Source: RGIG4140 sp045635565
Lineage (GTDB): Bacteria > Pseudomonadota > Alphaproteobacteria > CAAHEQ01 > UBA3637
Length of the DNA stretch: 5,903 nucleotides
NCBI GenBank assembly: GCA_045635565.1
Contig: JAZTVX010000078.1
Coordinates: forward strand, 1 to 5,903
Direction: 5' to 3'
Of this stretch, positions 4,737 through 5,903 are shown piece after piece (position 1 is the first letter of the stretch; every line of letters begins with the position of its first letter). Position numbers and translations under genes: made by a program. The notes under the pieces are model-generated. The model was not told the DNA's origin and did no database searches. It was given only the letters and a program-made list of their open reading frames with translations.

Positions 4737-5903
4737 TTAATTTTGTTCAACAGAAGGATGACAGAAGCCGATTCCCCCACTGACTTCTTCCCACACACGA
4801 CCGGAACAACGTTCACATTCTTCCCGTGTCGTATCATACATTTTATACGGGTAGGAACAGGCGTAACATGTACCATCTGAACTTCGCCATGTGTGTGAAG
4901 AACAACTGTGACATTCGGTTTTGCTTGTATTATAAACATATTGCGTGTCACACTTATAACATTTGTTTTCGGTTGTTGCAAACCAACCCGAACATTTATG
5001 GCATTGTTCGGCCTCTGTTACAATCGTTCCTTCCGTCAACTTATCACATGTCAAACATTTGCCGGCAGATGTTGTGACCTCATCTGAACCGATACAGCCA
5101 CAAGCCAATCCATTGTTGATGGCTGAACCATTAGCACATACTTTACATGCCCCCCAGCCGTCATTGCTTGTGTTCGGTGTCCAATAACGGTTGTCACACC
5201 GCAAACATTCTTCATGTGTTGTCGTTAAACTGGAAGAATAAGTACATAAGCGGGAGTACATATTTCCACTAGATTTGTACGTTAGCCTATTTGAACATGA
5301 GTTGACTTCTCCGTCATAGATTCTAATGGCATCGGTATAATTGCAATCAAAACAATATGTATCATAGGGACGCCAAAAACGATTACCACAAGATGCACAT
5401 TCATCTTCATCGGCATAGTAATAACTATTACCACTTTCGCATGAATGACAAATGCTATCTGTTCCACCTTTTGAACTATGAGCAGCAAACCATAATCCAC
5501 GGCTACACTTATGACATTCTTCGTTACTGGCTACTTTTGTCCCATCAGTTAATTCATCGCAATTCGTACAACCATTCGTAATGATATCATATTTTTCAAT
5601 CGGATTATCAACATTACATTCACATGATAAGCCATCTTCCGTCCCATATGTTTTAGCAGGACAATTAACACATTTTCCAACATGAGTGGTCGCATTTGTT
5701 TCAAGCCAATATTTATCGGCATGACAGGCATCACATTCTTCTTTGGTAATGTTTGTCAATGTATCTGTTGTATCACAGTTTAAACATTTTTTATCGTAGG
5801 CTCGGTATGTAAAATTACAGGCAATACATTGTTCTTTTGTTTCCGGATTGATGACATCTCCACTAACAATCGTATCACATGCAAAACATTTACCGGCATC
5901 ATC
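4737..5903 (-). CDS. Cysteine-rich CxxC repeat protein, N-terminus beyond the window
   Basis: The frame is open from the right edge to TAA at 4737, giving 388 visible residues with the start missing. The first ATG/GTG/TTG-type codon inside, a TTG at 5759, is not the start: 48 more in-frame codons upstream carry the same repeats. There are 43 cysteines (11%), mostly in CxxC pairs with two CxC. Acidic-CxxC pairs followed by a Trp two to five residues later (as in EECLRCDNRYW) occur seven times, alternating with G/K-CxxC pairs. A larger unit repeats at residues 55, 231 and 361: an EEC pair, a GxCxxC pair, GLxCxC, a GxCxxCDxLTxGT block and ECHKCS. The third copy stops after GFCHPS, with Ser at the expected final Cys. 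No membrane segment or C-terminal anchor is visible. I infer a secreted or surface protein stabilised by disulfides, resembling growth-factor-receptor or Giardia surface-protein repeats in style only; zinc binding by CxxC pairs is the alternative. The function is unknown. Confidence 0.85.
   Translation of the reverse strand, partial: DDAGKCFACDTIVSGDVINPETKEQCIACNFTYRAYDKKCLNCDTTDTLTNITKEECDACHADKYWLETNATTHVGKCVNCPAKTYGTEDGLSCECNVDNPIEKYDIITNGCTNCDELTDGTKVASNEECHKCSRGLWFAAHSSKGGTDSICHSCESGNSYYYADEDECASCGNRFWRPYDTYCFDCNYTDAIRIYDGEVNSCSNRLTYKSSGNMYSRLCTYSSSLTTTHEECLRCDNRYWTPNTSNDGWGACKVCANGSAINNGLACGCIGSDEVTTSAGKCLTCDKLTEGTIVTEAEQCHKCSGWFATTENKCYKCDTQYVYNTSKTECHSCSSHTWRSSDGTCYACSYPYKMYDTTREECERCSGRVWEEVSGGIGFCHPSVEQN

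Noticed and set aside
4721..5734. Several overlapping open frames on both strands across the Cys-rich gene
   Set aside because: Regular TGT/TGC-rich repeats in the true frame keep other frames open. Only the minus frame ending at 4737 shows ordered CxxC repeats.
4737..5903. CRISPR-like or tandem DNA repeat reading of the Cys-rich region
   Set aside because: The periodicity is at protein level with irregular unit lengths (176 and 130 residues); I see no identical DNA repeats with spacers.

Overview
The window looks like chromosomal DNA from an AT-rich Gram-negative bacterium. The only gene that places it is a full-length valyl-tRNA synthetase of the bacterial type. Its wording around the HIGH and editing motifs resembles alphaproteobacterial ValRS, so an uncultured, probably host-associated alphaproteobacterium is my best guess. 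That assignment is recalled from family knowledge, not computed.

Layout, left to right. Positions 1-63 hold the first 21 codons of a minus-strand gene cut by the window edge; it has a good Shine-Dalgarno site and a short basic leader that could be a type IV prepilin leader. Positions 64-471 have no convincing gene. They hold a 189-bp inverted-repeat element (102-290) with a perfect 25-bp core, possible plus-strand promoters, and a plus-strand terminator-like hairpin near 322-352. Positions 472-1152 (minus) encode an unrecognised 226-residue soluble protein with its own consensus promoter, Shine-Dalgarno and intrinsic terminator. Positions 1337-3979 (plus) are valS, divergent from it and ended by a hairpin at 3995-4033. 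Directly after comes a 108-residue protein with two predicted membrane segments (4098-4424, plus), driven by a near-perfect TTGACA-N17-TATATT promoter. Positions 4425-4736 hold no supported gene: a degenerate minus-strand open frame and two terminator hairpins. From 4737 to the right edge (minus) runs the C-terminal part of a very cysteine-rich repeat protein, open to the window end.

The genes do not form an obvious pathway. Each complete gene has its own promoter, and the three intrinsic terminators assigned to genes flank valS, the 226-residue gene and the Cys-rich gene, so these look like independent transcription units. The most unusual item is the Cys-rich protein: 43 cysteines in 388 visible residues, arranged as alternating CxxC pairs in long super-repeats, reminiscent of eukaryotic extracellular cysteine-rich repeats. 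The inverted-repeat element and the two orphan genes are the other points of interest.
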